Below are positions 7,175 to 16,035 of a stretch of DNA of 26,687 nt, piece after piece. Made by a program: the position numbers and the translations under genes. A model generated the notes under the pieces. That model made no database searches and was not told where the DNA came from. It saw nothing but the letters and a program-made list of their open reading frames with translations. Source of the DNA: CAJPQU01 sp052170475 (GTDB lineage: Bacteria; Bacillota; Negativicutes; Selenomonadales; Selenomonadaceae); assembly GCA_052170475.1 (NCBI GenBank), contig JBQNAL010000022.1:1-26687 (forward strand). The letters are read 5' to 3'. Position 1 is the first letter of the stretch. The number at the start of each line of letters is the position of its first letter.

Positions 7175-7597
7175 ATGCCGGTTCGCTCGGCGCTTTTGAT
7201 CGTTTTGGGACTCGCCGTGTTTTGGGACGCGAAAAAGCGCGGCTACTCCATTGAATATGCGCTTCTTTGGGGGCTGGGGACGGCGGCCTTTATTCCTGTG
7301 GCGCTCGTCTATCTTCTCTGGGGGCGGCGGAGAAAGAAGGGCAAGGAAAAGGCGGACGCCGTATTGACGGAAGGCGCGGGAGAACAGGCGCCGGTGGATG
7401 TGAGCCAGAAAGTGGCCTGTCCTCGGTGCGCGAGCGATGTGCCGGAGAGCTTTAGCCACTGCCCGCATTGCGGTGCGGCGCTAAAGCCCCTGTGTCCCGA
7501 TTGCGGGCAGCCGATCCCGGCGGGAGAGGCGGTCTGCCCGCGCTGCGGCGGCGCGGAAGAAAAATCCGCCGACGCACCGCCTTTTCTAAAATCATAG
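7175..7597 (+). CDS. Small membrane protein with two zinc ribbons
   Basis: The ATG at 7175 has AAGGGGG 7 bases upstream; the in-frame GTG six bases earlier is too close to it. The 140-residue protein has two hydrophobic segments (about 4-17 and 28-49) followed by RRRKK, which suggests a hairpin in the membrane with the rest in the cytoplasm. Residues 82-124 hold four CxxC knuckles (CPRC 82-85, CPHC 96-99, CPDC 107-110, CPRC 121-124), that is, two zinc-ribbon units of the double-zinc-ribbon (DZR) type. No enzyme domain is present. Proteins of this layout often act as membrane-bound scaffolds or sensors, but nothing specific can be claimed. It follows the DUF815 ATPase gene closely and may work with it. 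Confidence 0.8.
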   Translation: MPVRSALLIVLGLAVFWDAKKRGYSIEYALLWGLGTAAFIPVALVYLLWGRRRKKGKEKADAVLTEGAGEQAPVDVSQKVACPRCASDVPESFSHCPHCGAALKPLCPDCGQPIPAGEAVCPRCGGAEEKSADAPPFLKS

Positions 7598-7598
7598 C

Positions 7599-7626
7599 TT
7601 CCCTTTCGGGGAAAAATATGTATAAT
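7599..7626 (+). promoter_or_regulatory. Possible promoter of the potABCD operon
   Basis: A perfect -10 TATAAT at 7621-7626, but no good -35: the best candidate is TTCCCT at 7599-7604 with a 16-bp spacer. A small TTCCC/GGGAA hairpin overlaps the -35 region, so an activator or operator role is conceivable. Confidence 0.5.
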
Positions 7627-7678
7627 AGTGGGGATGGGCGCTGGCTCATGCTATCCTAAGGGGAAGAAGGGTTGCTTA

Positions 7679-8728
7679 ATGCCGGATTCGGGCATCATCC
7701 GCTTGGTGGAGCTGACAAAACACTTTGAAGGGCATACGGTTTTAGATCAGATCAATCTGACGGTGCGGAAAAATGAATTTTTGACGCTGTTAGGCCCGTC
7801 CGGCTGCGGCAAGACGACGACGCTCCGCCTCATCGCCGGGTTTGAGATGCCAAGCGGCGGGAAGATCTTGTTCGACGGGGAGGACATCAGTCAGATGCCG
7901 CCCTATCGGCGGCGTGTCAATACGGTGTTCCAGCGCCATGCGCTCTTTCCCCACATGAATGTGTTTGAAAATATCGCCTTCGGGCTTCAGGTGAAAAAGA
8001 CCCCCGCGAAGGAGATCCGCGCCCGGGTGGAGAAAATGCTGGCGCTCGTGAACCTTGAGGGCTACGGCGAGCGCTCGGTGGAGGCGCTTTCCGGCGGGCA
8101 GCAGCAGCGTATCGCCATCGCGCGGGCGCTGGTGAACGAGCCGGAGGTGCTTTTACTCGACGAACCCTTATCCGCCCTCGACTTAAAGCTGCGCCGCGAC
8201 ATGCAGGTGGAATTAAAGCGGATTCAAAAGCAGGTGGGATCCACCTTTATCTTCGTCACCCACGATCAGGAAGAAGCGCTCACGATGAGCGATACCGTCG
8301 TGGTGATGAACGGCGGGCGCATCCAGCAGATCGGCCGGCCGGAGGACATCTACAACGAACCGAAGAATCCCTTCGTGGCGGACTTCATCGGCGAGAGCAA
8401 TATTCTGCCGGGTCACATGGTGCGAGACGAGCGCGTGGCGTTTTCGGGACGGGAATTTGTCTGCGTCGATCGGGGTCTTGGCGAAGACGTCCCCGTTGAC
8501 GTCGTGGTGCGGCCGGAAGACGTCCGCATCGTGGACGCGGCGGCGGGGATGCTCACCGGCATCGTCAGCACGGTGACCTTCAAGGGCGTTCACTATGAAA
8601 TGGTGGTGACCGCCGAAGACGGCTACGAGTGGCTGGTGCAAAGCACGGCCATGACGCCCGCCGGGGAAACGGTGGGGCTGACCATCGGCCCTAATGAAAT
8701 CCATGTCATGAAGAGGGTGGAAGATTGA
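7679..8728 (+). CDS. potA: Spermidine/putrescine ABC transporter ATP-binding protein PotA
   Basis: The start is the ATG at 7679, with GAAGAAGG 8 bases upstream; an earlier in-frame GTG at 7628 adds an unlikely 17-residue extension. The 349-residue protein has Walker A GPSGCGKTT (39-47), Q-loop Gln85 (FQRHALFPH, where most family members have FQSYALFPH), ABC signature LSGGQ (137-141), Walker B LLLDEP (158-163), D-loop SALD and switch His195 (THDQ). Residues 240-349 form the TOBE-type C-terminal regulatory domain. This size and layout fit PotA-like importers. It powers uptake of polyamines through PotB and PotC using PotD as receptor. The stop overlaps the potB start by one base (TGATG). Confidence 0.95.
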   Translation: MPDSGIIRLVELTKHFEGHTVLDQINLTVRKNEFLTLLGPSGCGKTTTLRLIAGFEMPSGGKILFDGEDISQMPPYRRRVNTVFQRHALFPHMNVFENIAFGLQVKKTPAKEIRARVEKMLALVNLEGYGERSVEALSGGQQQRIAIARALVNEPEVLLLDEPLSALDLKLRRDMQVELKRIQKQVGSTFIFVTHDQEEALTMSDTVVVMNGGRIQQIGRPEDIYNEPKNPFVADFIGESNILPGHMVRDERVAFSGREFVCVDRGLGEDVPVDVVVRPEDVRIVDAAAGMLTGIVSTVTFKGVHYEMVVTAEDGYEWLVQSTAMTPAGETVGLTIGPNEIHVMKRVED

Positions 8729-9555
8729 TGGAGAGACGGTGGCTGGTGTATCCGTACCATCTGTGGATGATGATGTTCACGGTGGCGCCGCTGGCGCTCA
8801 TCTTCTATTTTGCCTTTACCGCGCCCGGCGGACTTGGGAGCGGCGGCTTTACGCTCGACAACATACGGCAGGCGGCGGAGCCTCTCTACCTTCGGGTGCT
8901 GGGTCATTCCGTCTGGCTGGCGGCGTTGGCGACCTTGCTCTGCTTTGTCATCGGCTATCCCATGGCGATGATCCTCGCCCAGTGCCGCGTGAAGTACCGG
9001 CACATGATGGTCATGCTCATCATCATCCCCATGTGGATGAATTTTCTCCTGCGCACCTACGCATGGATGACGCTCCTCGAAAAGAACGGGCTCATCAACG
9101 CGCTTCTTCGTTTTTTTCACCTTGGCCCTGTCCATATCCTCTATACGGATGGGGCGGTACTCTTGGGGATGGTCTATAATTTCCTGCCCTTCATGATCCT
9201 GCCCATCTATTCGGTCTTGACGAAGATGGATCGGAGCCTCTTGGAAGCGGCAGGGGATTTGGGGGCGGACGCATGGACGTCCTTTCGCCGCATCACGTTT
9301 CCCCTCTCTTTGCCGGGGGTTTACGCCGGGATGCTGATGGTGTTCATGCCGGCGGTCACGACCTTCGTCATTTCCCGCCTCTTGGGCGGCGGGCAGTACA
9401 TGCTCATCGGCAACGTCATCGAGCAGCAGTTTCTCGTCATCGGCAACTGGAGTTTTGGCTCGGCGGTGTCGGTATTGATGCTGGCGCTCATCCTCCTCAG
9501 CATGGTATTTCTCTCCCGTTACAATAAAGAGGGAGGAGGTGGAATGCTGCTGTGA
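8728..9555 (+). CDS. potB: Polyamine ABC transporter permease PotB
   Basis: A 275-residue inner-membrane permease with about six hydrophobic segments (first at 12-30). It has the cytoplasmic EAA loop that docks the ATPase, EAAGDLGADAWTSFRRITFP (173-192). Position after potA and before potC, and the pairing with a PotD-like binding protein, identify it as PotB rather than a sugar or phosphate permease. The ATG at 8728 shares one base with the potA stop. Together with PotC it forms the heterodimeric channel for spermidine/putrescine. Confidence 0.93.
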   Translation: MERRWLVYPYHLWMMMFTVAPLALIFYFAFTAPGGLGSGGFTLDNIRQAAEPLYLRVLGHSVWLAALATLLCFVIGYPMAMILAQCRVKYRHMMVMLIIIPMWMNFLLRTYAWMTLLEKNGLINALLRFFHLGPVHILYTDGAVLLGMVYNFLPFMILPIYSVLTKMDRSLLEAAGDLGADAWTSFRRITFPLSLPGVYAGMLMVFMPAVTTFVISRLLGGGQYMLIGNVIEQQFLVIGNWSFGSAVSVLMLALILLSMVFLSRYNKEGGGGMLL

Positions 9556-10340
9556 TGCGCTTTTTGCGGCGGTTTTACGCTGCGATCATCTTCGGTTTCC
9601 TCTATCTTCCCATCTTCGTCCTCATCGTCTTTTCCTTCAATGCGTCAAAATCCCGCGCCAGCTGGGAGGGCTTTACCTTTCGCTGGTACGGGGCGCTCTT
9701 TGAGGACGGCGCTATTTTGGACGCGCTCTACTACACCGTATCCATCGCCGTCTTGGCGGCGCTTTTGGCGACGATCATCGGCACCTTGGCGGCGTTCGCC
9801 ATGTATCGCGGGATGCGGCCGTGGGAGAAGAAGATCGTCATGAACCTGACGTACCTGCCGGTCTTGAACCCGGACATCGTCACCGGCATTTCCCTCATGC
9901 TGCTCTTCATCTTCGTGAAGCTGCCCCTAGGCTTTACGTCGCTTCTCTTGGCGCACACGGTCTTTAATGTCCCCTACGTCATCTTGACGGTGCTCCCGAA
10001 GCTGCGGCAATTTGACCACCATCTCTACGAGGCGGCGCTCGATCTGGGGGCGAGTCCCGCGTATGCGTTTCGCCGCATCGTGCTGCCGGAGATCCTGCCG
10101 GGCATCGTGACGGGGGCGCTCTTTGCCTTTACGCTTTCCATCGACGATTTCGTCATCAGCTTTTTCACCACGGGTTCTGGGGTGAATAATCTTTCCATTC
10201 TGATTTACTCCATGGCGCGGCGGGGCATCCACCCCACGATCAACGCGCTCTCCACGCTGCTCTTCTTGACGGTGCTCGTCCTCTTACTGGCGGTGAACCG
10301 GCGGGTGACGGCGGCGAAGGAGAATCATCTGCATGGCTAA
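9555..10340 (+). CDS. potC: Polyamine ABC transporter permease PotC
   Basis: A 261-residue permease with about six membrane segments and its own EAA loop, EAALDLGASPAYAFRRIVLP (159-178). Family features near the N-terminus (FLYLPIFVLIVFSFNASKS) are typical of PotC. The ATG at 9555 overlaps the potB stop by one base; a GTG at 9552 is an equally placed alternative. AGGAGG at 9534-9539 is rather far (15 bases), so start efficiency probably relies on coupling to potB. Confidence 0.93.
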   Translation: MRFLRRFYAAIIFGFLYLPIFVLIVFSFNASKSRASWEGFTFRWYGALFEDGAILDALYYTVSIAVLAALLATIIGTLAAFAMYRGMRPWEKKIVMNLTYLPVLNPDIVTGISLMLLFIFVKLPLGFTSLLLAHTVFNVPYVILTVLPKLRQFDHHLYEAALDLGASPAYAFRRIVLPEILPGIVTGALFAFTLSIDDFVISFFTTGSGVNNLSILIYSMARRGIHPTINALSTLLFLTVLVLLLAVNRRVTAAKENHLHG

Positions 10341-10357
10341 CAAAGGGGGTATGTGAC

Positions 10358-11410
10358 ATGAAGAACGTTTTGCACATTTTGGGGGTTTTGGCGCTGGCGC
10401 TGTGCGCCGTCGTTTTTTCCGGCTGCGGCGGGGAGAAGACGGCCAAGCGGGAGTTGAAGGTGTACAATGCGGGGGATTACATCGACCCGGATCTCATCAA
10501 GGCCTTTGAAAAGGAAACGGGGATCCGCATCATTTACGATACGTGGGCGACGAATGAGGACATGTACGTCAAGGTCAAGGCGGGGGGCAGCGACTACGAT
10601 TTGGTCATCCCGTCGGACTATATGATCGAGCGGATGCGGCGGGAAGATATGCTGGAGAAGATCGATTTCACGAAGGTGCCGAACTACGCCCTCGTCGATG
10701 AGAAGTTCAAGAACCTCTACTACGATCCCAAGAATGAATACTCGGTGCCTTACATGTGGGGGACGGTCGGGATCATCTACAACCGCAAGATGGTCGAGGA
10801 TCCGGTGGATAGCTGGGGGATCCTCTGGAACCCGAAATATGCCAAGCAGATCTTTGTCATGGACAGCATCAGAGACTCCGTCGGCATGGCACTGAAATAC
10901 CGCGGCTATTCCTTAAATGCCAGCGATGATGCAGCGCTCACCGCCGCCCGCGACGCGCTCATCGCGCAAAAGCCCTTGGTGCAGGCGTACGTCGTGGACG
11001 AAGTGAAGGATAAGATGATCGCCGGAGAAGGCGCCTTGGCCGTCGTCTGGTCGGGGGACGCGGTGTTCATGATGGAAAAGAACCCGGATTTGGCGTACGC
11101 CCTCCCGAAGGAAGGCACGAACGTCTGGATCGACGCCATGGTGATCTTGAAGGGCGGCAAGCATAAGGCGGAGGCGGAGGAATTCATCAACTTCATGACC
11201 CGCCCCGACATCGCCAAGAAGAACGTCGAGTACATCGGCTACGCTTCGCCGATTCCAGAGGTGGTGCGCCAGCTCCCGCCGGAAGTGCAGAAGGACACCG
11301 CTTCCTACCCGTCGGCGGAGCTTCTGAAAAATGCGGAGTATTTCCATGATGTGGGTGAGAATCTGTCGAAGTACGATAAGGTTTGGACGGAAGTCAAAGT
11401 AGCGAAATGA
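10358..11410 (+). CDS. potD: Polyamine-binding lipoprotein PotD
   Basis: This 350-residue substrate-binding protein starts 17 bases after potC with AAAGGGGG in front. The signal peptide ends in a lipobox FSGC, so Cys23 would be lipidated and the protein anchored to the outer face of the inner membrane. The mature protein begins ELKVYNAGDYIDPDLIKAFE and contains PSDYMIERM and VPYMWGTVGI, blocks typical of PotD/PotF. Aromatic and acidic residues in these blocks (for example Trp in YMWGT, Asp in PSDY) are where the family grips the polyamine. It is the last gene of potABCD and is followed by a strong terminator. Confidence 0.95.
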   Translation: MKNVLHILGVLALALCAVVFSGCGGEKTAKRELKVYNAGDYIDPDLIKAFEKETGIRIIYDTWATNEDMYVKVKAGGSDYDLVIPSDYMIERMRREDMLEKIDFTKVPNYALVDEKFKNLYYDPKNEYSVPYMWGTVGIIYNRKMVEDPVDSWGILWNPKYAKQIFVMDSIRDSVGMALKYRGYSLNASDDAALTAARDALIAQKPLVQAYVVDEVKDKMIAGEGALAVVWSGDAVFMMEKNPDLAYALPKEGTNVWIDAMVILKGGKHKAEAEEFINFMTRPDIAKKNVEYIGYASPIPEVVRQLPPEVQKDTASYPSAELLKNAEYFHDVGENLSKYDKVWTEVKVAK

Positions 11411-11442
11411 CGAAGGGCGGCGGAAAGGCCGCCCTTCGTTTT
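11411..11442 (+). terminator. Rho-independent terminator of potABCD
   Basis: A perfect 11-bp stem CGAAGGGCGGC / GCCGCCCTTCG with loop GGAAAG and four T's, immediately after the potD stop. Confidence 0.92.
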
Positions 11443-11473
11443 AGAGGCTGAAAATGAGGGGAGAAACAATATT

Positions 11474-13090
11474 TTGGGTGAGGAACTAAAGCGGGAGATC
11501 GAGAAACGGCGCACCTTTGCCATCATCTCCCACCCGGACGCCGGCAAGACGACGCTGACGGAGAAGCTGCTCCTGTACGGCGGGGCGATCCACTTGGCGG
11601 GATCCATCAAATCGAGAAAGACGCAGCGCCATGCGGTGTCGGACTGGATGGAGATCGAAAAGCAGCGCGGCATCTCGGTGACGTCGAGCGTTCTGCAATT
11701 CGATTACGGCGGCTGTCGGGTGAACATCTTGGATACGCCGGGGCATCAGGATTTTAGCGAGGACACCTATCGGACGCTCATGGCGGTGGACAGCGCCGTC
11801 ATGGTGCTGGACGCGGCGAAGGGCGTGGAGACGCAGACAAAGAAGCTGTTTGCGGTCTGTCGGGAGAGGCACATTCCCATCTTCACCTTCGTCAATAAGC
11901 TCGACCGCTTTGGAAAAGCGCCCATCGATCTCATGGACGAGCTGGAAAACGTGCTGGGCATCCGCTCCTATCCGATGAATTGGCCGGTTGGCTCCGACGG
12001 GCGCTATCGGGGTGTCTACGACCGCCAGACGAAGCGGGTCGAGCTCTTTGAGGCAGACGAGACGCACGGACAAAAAGCGCGCGCCTCGGCGACCTATGCG
12101 CTCGACGATCCGAAGCTCGCCGCTCGCCTTGAGGAGGCGACGTATCAGGCGCTCCTCGACGATGTGGCGCTCCTCGACGAAGCGGGGGAGCCATTTGACC
12201 TCGACCGCATCGCCTGCGGGGAGCTGACGCCGCTCTTCTTCGGCTCGGCGATGACGAATTTTGGCGTGCAGAACTTCTTGGAGGAGTACCTGCGCCTCGC
12301 GCCGCCCCCTGCGCCCCGCGAATCCTCGGCGGGACTCGTCGATCCGGCGGCGGACACCTTCTCCGCCTTCGTGTTCAAGATTCAGGCGAACATGAACCCC
12401 GCGCACCGGGATCGGCTGGCCTTCATCCGCATCGTTTCCGGCTGCTTTACCCGTAATATGAGCGTGTGGCACAGCAGATCGGAGAAGCTGGTCAAGTTAG
12501 CGCAGCCCCAGCAGTTTTTGGCGCAGGATCGGCAGATCATCGACACGGCGTGGCCGGGAGACATTGTCGGTCTCTTCGATCCCGGGATCTTCGGCATTGG
12601 CGACACCCTGTGCGAAGGGGGCAGCAAATTCCGCTTCGCGGATTTCCCCGTGTTCCCCCCGGAAAAATTCGCTCGGGTGCAGGCGAAGGACACGATGAAA
12701 CGCAAGCAGTTCGTCAAGGGGATCGAGCAGCTCACGCAGGAAGGCGCGATCCAGCTCTTTTCGCAGGCGGGCGCGGGAACGGAAGCGTACATCGTCGGCA
12801 CGGTGGGGACGCTCCAATTCGACGTCTTGGAATATCGTTTGAAGGGCGAGTACGGCGTCGAGATCGAGATGGTCATGCAGCCCTTTGAGGTGGCGCGATG
12901 GCTTGTCTTTCAAGACGGGCGTACGGTCACGCCCGCCTCTCTTCGGGGTGCTGACCGCGGCATGTTCGTCTACGACAGGAATCAGCAGCCGGTTCTCTTG
13001 GTGAACAATGAGTGGGCGCTTGGCTGGATACGGGAAAATAATCCCGATTTAGCGCTCTACCCCGTGCCGCCGGAACGGCGGGAAGCGTAG
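11474..13090 (+). CDS. prfC: Peptide chain release factor 3 (RF3)
   Basis: A 538-residue translational GTPase that recycles RF1/RF2 from the ribosome after termination. GTPase motifs: G1 SHPDAGKT (19-26), G2 region GISVTSS (66-72), G3 DTPGH (87-91) and G4 NKLD (141-144). The opening KRRTFAIISHPDAGKTTLTE is characteristic of RF3 and separates it from EF-G. The start is TTG at 11474, with GAGGGGAG about 10 bases upstream; no ATG lies nearby in frame and the resulting N-terminus has normal RF3 length. It stands alone between two terminators. No promoter stands out in the short gap after potD. Confidence 0.95.
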   Translation: MGEELKREIEKRRTFAIISHPDAGKTTLTEKLLLYGGAIHLAGSIKSRKTQRHAVSDWMEIEKQRGISVTSSVLQFDYGGCRVNILDTPGHQDFSEDTYRTLMAVDSAVMVLDAAKGVETQTKKLFAVCRERHIPIFTFVNKLDRFGKAPIDLMDELENVLGIRSYPMNWPVGSDGRYRGVYDRQTKRVELFEADETHGQKARASATYALDDPKLAARLEEATYQALLDDVALLDEAGEPFDLDRIACGELTPLFFGSAMTNFGVQNFLEEYLRLAPPPAPRESSAGLVDPAADTFSAFVFKIQANMNPAHRDRLAFIRIVSGCFTRNMSVWHSRSEKLVKLAQPQQFLAQDRQIIDTAWPGDIVGLFDPGIFGIGDTLCEGGSKFRFADFPVFPPEKFARVQAKDTMKRKQFVKGIEQLTQEGAIQLFSQAGAGTEAYIVGTVGTLQFDVLEYRLKGEYGVEIEMVMQPFEVARWLVFQDGRTVTPASLRGADRGMFVYDRNQQPVLLVNNEWALGWIRENNPDLALYPVPPERREA

Positions 13091-13111
13091 GGCCGCGCGG
13101 CAATCGGGCAG

Positions 13112-13152
13112 AAAAAAGACGGCGTTGGCACGTTTGCCAGCGCCGTCTTTTT
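13112..13152 (+). terminator. Rho-independent terminator of prfC
   Basis: AAAGACGGCGTTGGCA pairs with TGCCAGCGCCGTCTTT (one G-T pair) around loop CGTT, with A's before and five T's after. The near-symmetrical A and T tracts could make it work in both directions. Confidence 0.93.
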
Positions 13153-13191
13153 GTGGAGCCGTTTTTGCTTGATGTATGGCTTTTTGCCCTC

Positions 13192-13220
13192 TTGTCAAGG
13201 GGGAGCGGGCATGATAGAAT
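13192..13220 (+). promoter_or_regulatory. Sigma-A promoter of the murA operon
   Basis: TTGTCA (13192-13197), a 17-bp spacer, then TAGAAT (13215-13220), about 65 bp ahead of murA. Confidence 0.8.
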
Positions 13221-13286
13221 TTACCAAGATACGGGTAGGGAAACCCTGCGAAAAGGATTCCCACCGCAGGAGGAACGTTTGATTTC

Positions 13287-14552
13287 ATGGAAAAATTAGT
13301 CATCCGGGGCGGACGTCCCCTGCGGGGACGGGTCAAGATCAGCGGCGCAAAGAACGCTGTACTGCCCATCATCGCGGCGACGCTCCTCGGCAAGGAGCAG
13401 TCGAGCCGCTTAGATGAGGTGCCGGCGCTTGACGATGTGCATACGATCGCCGAGGTCATTCAGGCGCTTGGGGTAAAAGCGCAGTTTGACGCGGCGGCCA
13501 ATCAGTTTTTTGTGGACAGTGCCGATATTGCAGAGTACGAAGCGCCCTATGATTTGGTGCGGAAAATGCGCGCCTCCTTTCTCATCATGGGGCCGCTTTT
13601 GGCGCGCTGCGGTCGGGCGAAGATTTCGCTCCCCGGCGGCTGCGCCATCGGCACGCGCCCCATCGACCTTCACCTCAAGGGGTTCGAGGCCTTGGGGGCA
13701 GAGATCGAGATCGGCCACGGCTACATCGACGCGAAGGCGCCGCATGGACTTCAAGGTGCGCGGATCTATTTGGATTTTCCGAGCGTGGGCGCGACGGAGA
13801 ACATCATCATGGCAGCGTCTATGGCCGCAGGGCAGACGGTGCTGGAAAATCCGGCGCAGGAGCCGGAGATCATCGATCTGGCAAATTTTCTAAACGCCAT
13901 GGGTGCGAAGATCCGCGGCGCGGGGACGAACGTCATCAAGATCGAGGGCGTGGAGAAGCTCACGGGCGCAGCGTATACCGTCATTCCCGACCGCATTGAG
14001 GCGGGGACGTACATGGTCGCGGCGGCGATGACCCGAGGCGACGTCTACATTGAGAACGCGATCAGCGAACACCTAAAGCCCGTCATCGCGAAGCTCAAGG
14101 AGGCGGGGGTGACGATTGAGGAGCATGTGGACGGTATCCGGGTAGCGTGTGAGGGACTAACGAAGGCCGTCGACATCAAGACGATGCCCTACCCCGGCTT
14201 TCCGACCGACATGCAGGCGCAGTTCATGGCGATGCTGGCGGTATCTGAAGGCACGGGCATGGTGACGGAAACGGTGTTTGAAAACCGCTTCATGCACGTG
14301 GATGAATTGAAGCGCATGGGCGCGAACATCAAGATCGACGGGCGCACCTCGGTGGTGGAAGGGGTTCATGCGCTCACCGGCTGTCAGGTGAAGGCGACGG
14401 ATCTCAGAGCCGGCGCCGCCATGGTATTAGCGGGACTGATCGCCGAGGGGGAGACCCACGTCGGCTACATTCACCACATCGATCGAGGGTACGATCATTT
14501 GGTGCCGAAATTGGTGGCCTTGGGGGCGGACATTCGCCGCATAGAGGAGTGA
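13287..14552 (+). CDS. murA: UDP-N-acetylglucosamine 1-carboxyvinyltransferase (MurA)
   Basis: This 421-residue enzyme transfers enolpyruvate from PEP to UDP-GlcNAc, the first committed step of peptidoglycan synthesis, in the cytoplasm. Visible family features: GAKNAVLPIIAATLL (20-34, with Lys22-Asn23), RASFLIMGPLLAR (95-107), the active-site loop PGGCAIGTRPIDLH with catalytic Cys119 (the fosfomycin target), and PGFPTDMQAQ with the conserved Asp. Firmicutes often have two MurA copies; which one this is cannot be told. AGGAGG (13268-13273) lies 13 bases before the ATG, slightly far. It starts an operon with an ArnT-like glycosyltransferase 4 bases downstream. Confidence 0.97.
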   Translation: MEKLVIRGGRPLRGRVKISGAKNAVLPIIAATLLGKEQSSRLDEVPALDDVHTIAEVIQALGVKAQFDAAANQFFVDSADIAEYEAPYDLVRKMRASFLIMGPLLARCGRAKISLPGGCAIGTRPIDLHLKGFEALGAEIEIGHGYIDAKAPHGLQGARIYLDFPSVGATENIIMAASMAAGQTVLENPAQEPEIIDLANFLNAMGAKIRGAGTNVIKIEGVEKLTGAAYTVIPDRIEAGTYMVAAAMTRGDVYIENAISEHLKPVIAKLKEAGVTIEEHVDGIRVACEGLTKAVDIKTMPYPGFPTDMQAQFMAMLAVSEGTGMVTETVFENRFMHVDELKRMGANIKIDGRTSVVEGVHALTGCQVKATDLRAGAAMVLAGLIAEGETHVGYIHHIDRGYDHLVPKLVALGADIRRIEE

Positions 14553-14556
14553 CGGA

Positions 14557-16011
14557 ATGGAACGAAACGAAGGACGAGAGATTCTCGTATTGGCGATCGC
14601 GGCGCTTCTGCTCTACTGGCTGGGAAACTGGATGATTCCCGTCACCGACCCGGTGGAGACGAATTATACCCAAACGGCGAAAGAAATGCTTTGGGCGGGG
14701 GATCTCATTTCCCCGCAGATCTTCGGGAATTACTGGTACGATAAGCCAATTTTTTTCTATTGGGAACTCATAGCGGCCTTTGGGCTCTTCGGCGTGAATG
14801 ATTTCGCGGCGCGGATGTTTCCGGGCGTCTTCGGCGTCATCGGCATCGTGATGACGTATTTTTTTGCCCGCCGCCTCTATGACGCGAAGACAGGGCTGTG
14901 GTCGGCGCTGATTTTAGGTACCTCCTTTGGCTATTGGCTCGTCTCTAAGACGGTGATCACGGATCTGACGCTGTTTGTCTTTTTCAACGCGGTACTGGTC
15001 TTTTTTTACTTAGCCTACACGGGGAAGAATAAAAATCTTTACTACCTTTGCTATGCCGCCGCCGGATTAGCGGTGCTGACGAAAGGCCCCATCGGCATCC
15101 TGCTGCCGGGACTCATCGTGACGATCTATCTCTTCTTGCGGCGGGATGTTTCGGCGGTGAAGGAGATGAAGCCCTTGGGGTTTCTCCTCTTCTTTGCCGT
15201 AACGCTCCTCTGGTACGGGCCGATGATCGCGCTCCACGGAAAGGATTTCATCGACAATTTCTTGGGCGTACACAACGTCCTAAGAGCCACCCAGTCGGAG
15301 CATCCGATGTGGAATGTGTGGTGGTATTACAGCGCCCTCTTCTTCTTGGTTCTGTTCCCGTGGTCCTTTGCGCTCCCGATGGCGGCATGGCGCTGGATCA
15401 AGGCGCAGCACCTTCCCCATCTCGACGACAAAGAACTCTTCCTCGTCGTCTGGGCGCTTTCCATCTATTGGTTCTATCAGATGATGGCGACGAAATACAC
15501 GACGTACACCCTGCCCGCATCGCTCCCCATCGCCCTCTTGACGGCGCGGTTTCTCATGCACCGCCTGACGCTCGCGCGGCGGGTGCTGGCGGTCTGGTCG
15601 GCGGCGCTCGTCCTTCTGACGTTTTTTGTCGCCGTGCCGGTGGTCACCTATCAAGGGTATTCCTGCTGGGATGTGGCGGCGGCGCTTCGGGCGCGTGTAT
15701 TGCCGGGGGATCTGGTGATCAACTGCGGCGATTACAAGGTGTCCATCCCCTATTACAGCGATCTCCCCGTCTATCAGGCGGAAACGGCGGAAGTCATCGC
15801 CCAAAAGCGTCCCGACGGTAAATCGTGGAACGCAAAGAACGTCATGCCCTTCATGGACATCGCGACCTTGCCGACGGATCGCCGGATTTATTTGGTGGTG
15901 CATAGCCGCTTTTATCCTCGGTTCGAGCAGTTCTTTCGGGCAGAAGAATGGCAGAAATTGGGAGAATTTCCCAATCACCGGCTCTATGTACGGGAAGCGA
16001 TGGAACCATGA
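14557..16011 (+). CDS. ArnT/PMT-like GT-C membrane glycosyltransferase
   Basis: A 484-residue multi-membrane-span protein of the GT39/GT83 (PMT/ArnT) superfamily. After a first helix (about 8-28) comes the periplasmic loop TDPVETNYTQTAKEM (30-44), the family's acidic D/E-x-x-E catalytic region, then YDKPIFFYW (61-69), matching the conserved K-P-P/I-L/F-x-Y-W block. About ten further hydrophobic stretches and a soluble C-terminal portion (from about 370) follow. Such enzymes move a sugar from a polyprenyl-phosphate carrier onto lipid A or protein outside the inner membrane; the acceptor and sugar here are unknown. An outer-membrane (lipid A) target fits a diderm host. It begins 4 bases after murA with GAGGAGTGACGGA in front, so expression is linked to cell-wall synthesis. 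Confidence 0.88.
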   Translation: MERNEGREILVLAIAALLLYWLGNWMIPVTDPVETNYTQTAKEMLWAGDLISPQIFGNYWYDKPIFFYWELIAAFGLFGVNDFAARMFPGVFGVIGIVMTYFFARRLYDAKTGLWSALILGTSFGYWLVSKTVITDLTLFVFFNAVLVFFYLAYTGKNKNLYYLCYAAAGLAVLTKGPIGILLPGLIVTIYLFLRRDVSAVKEMKPLGFLLFFAVTLLWYGPMIALHGKDFIDNFLGVHNVLRATQSEHPMWNVWWYYSALFFLVLFPWSFALPMAAWRWIKAQHLPHLDDKELFLVVWALSIYWFYQMMATKYTTYTLPASLPIALLTARFLMHRLTLARRVLAVWSAALVLLTFFVAVPVVTYQGYSCWDVAAALRARVLPGDLVINCGDYKVSIPYYSDLPVYQAETAEVIAQKRPDGKSWNAKNVMPFMDIATLPTDRRIYLVVHSRFYPRFEQFFRAEEWQKLGEFPNHRLYVREAMEP

Positions 16012-16035
16012 ACGGCGCGGAAGGAGAACGACGCT

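Noticed and set aside
7628..7678. Upstream GTG start for potA
   Set aside because: Adds 17 residues not typical of PotA and lies within the expected promoter/transcription start zone; the ATG at 7679 has a good ribosome site.
11486..12472. 328-codon open frame antisense to prfC
   Set aside because: Composition of a mirror frame, no motifs and no ribosome site; prfC itself is unambiguous.
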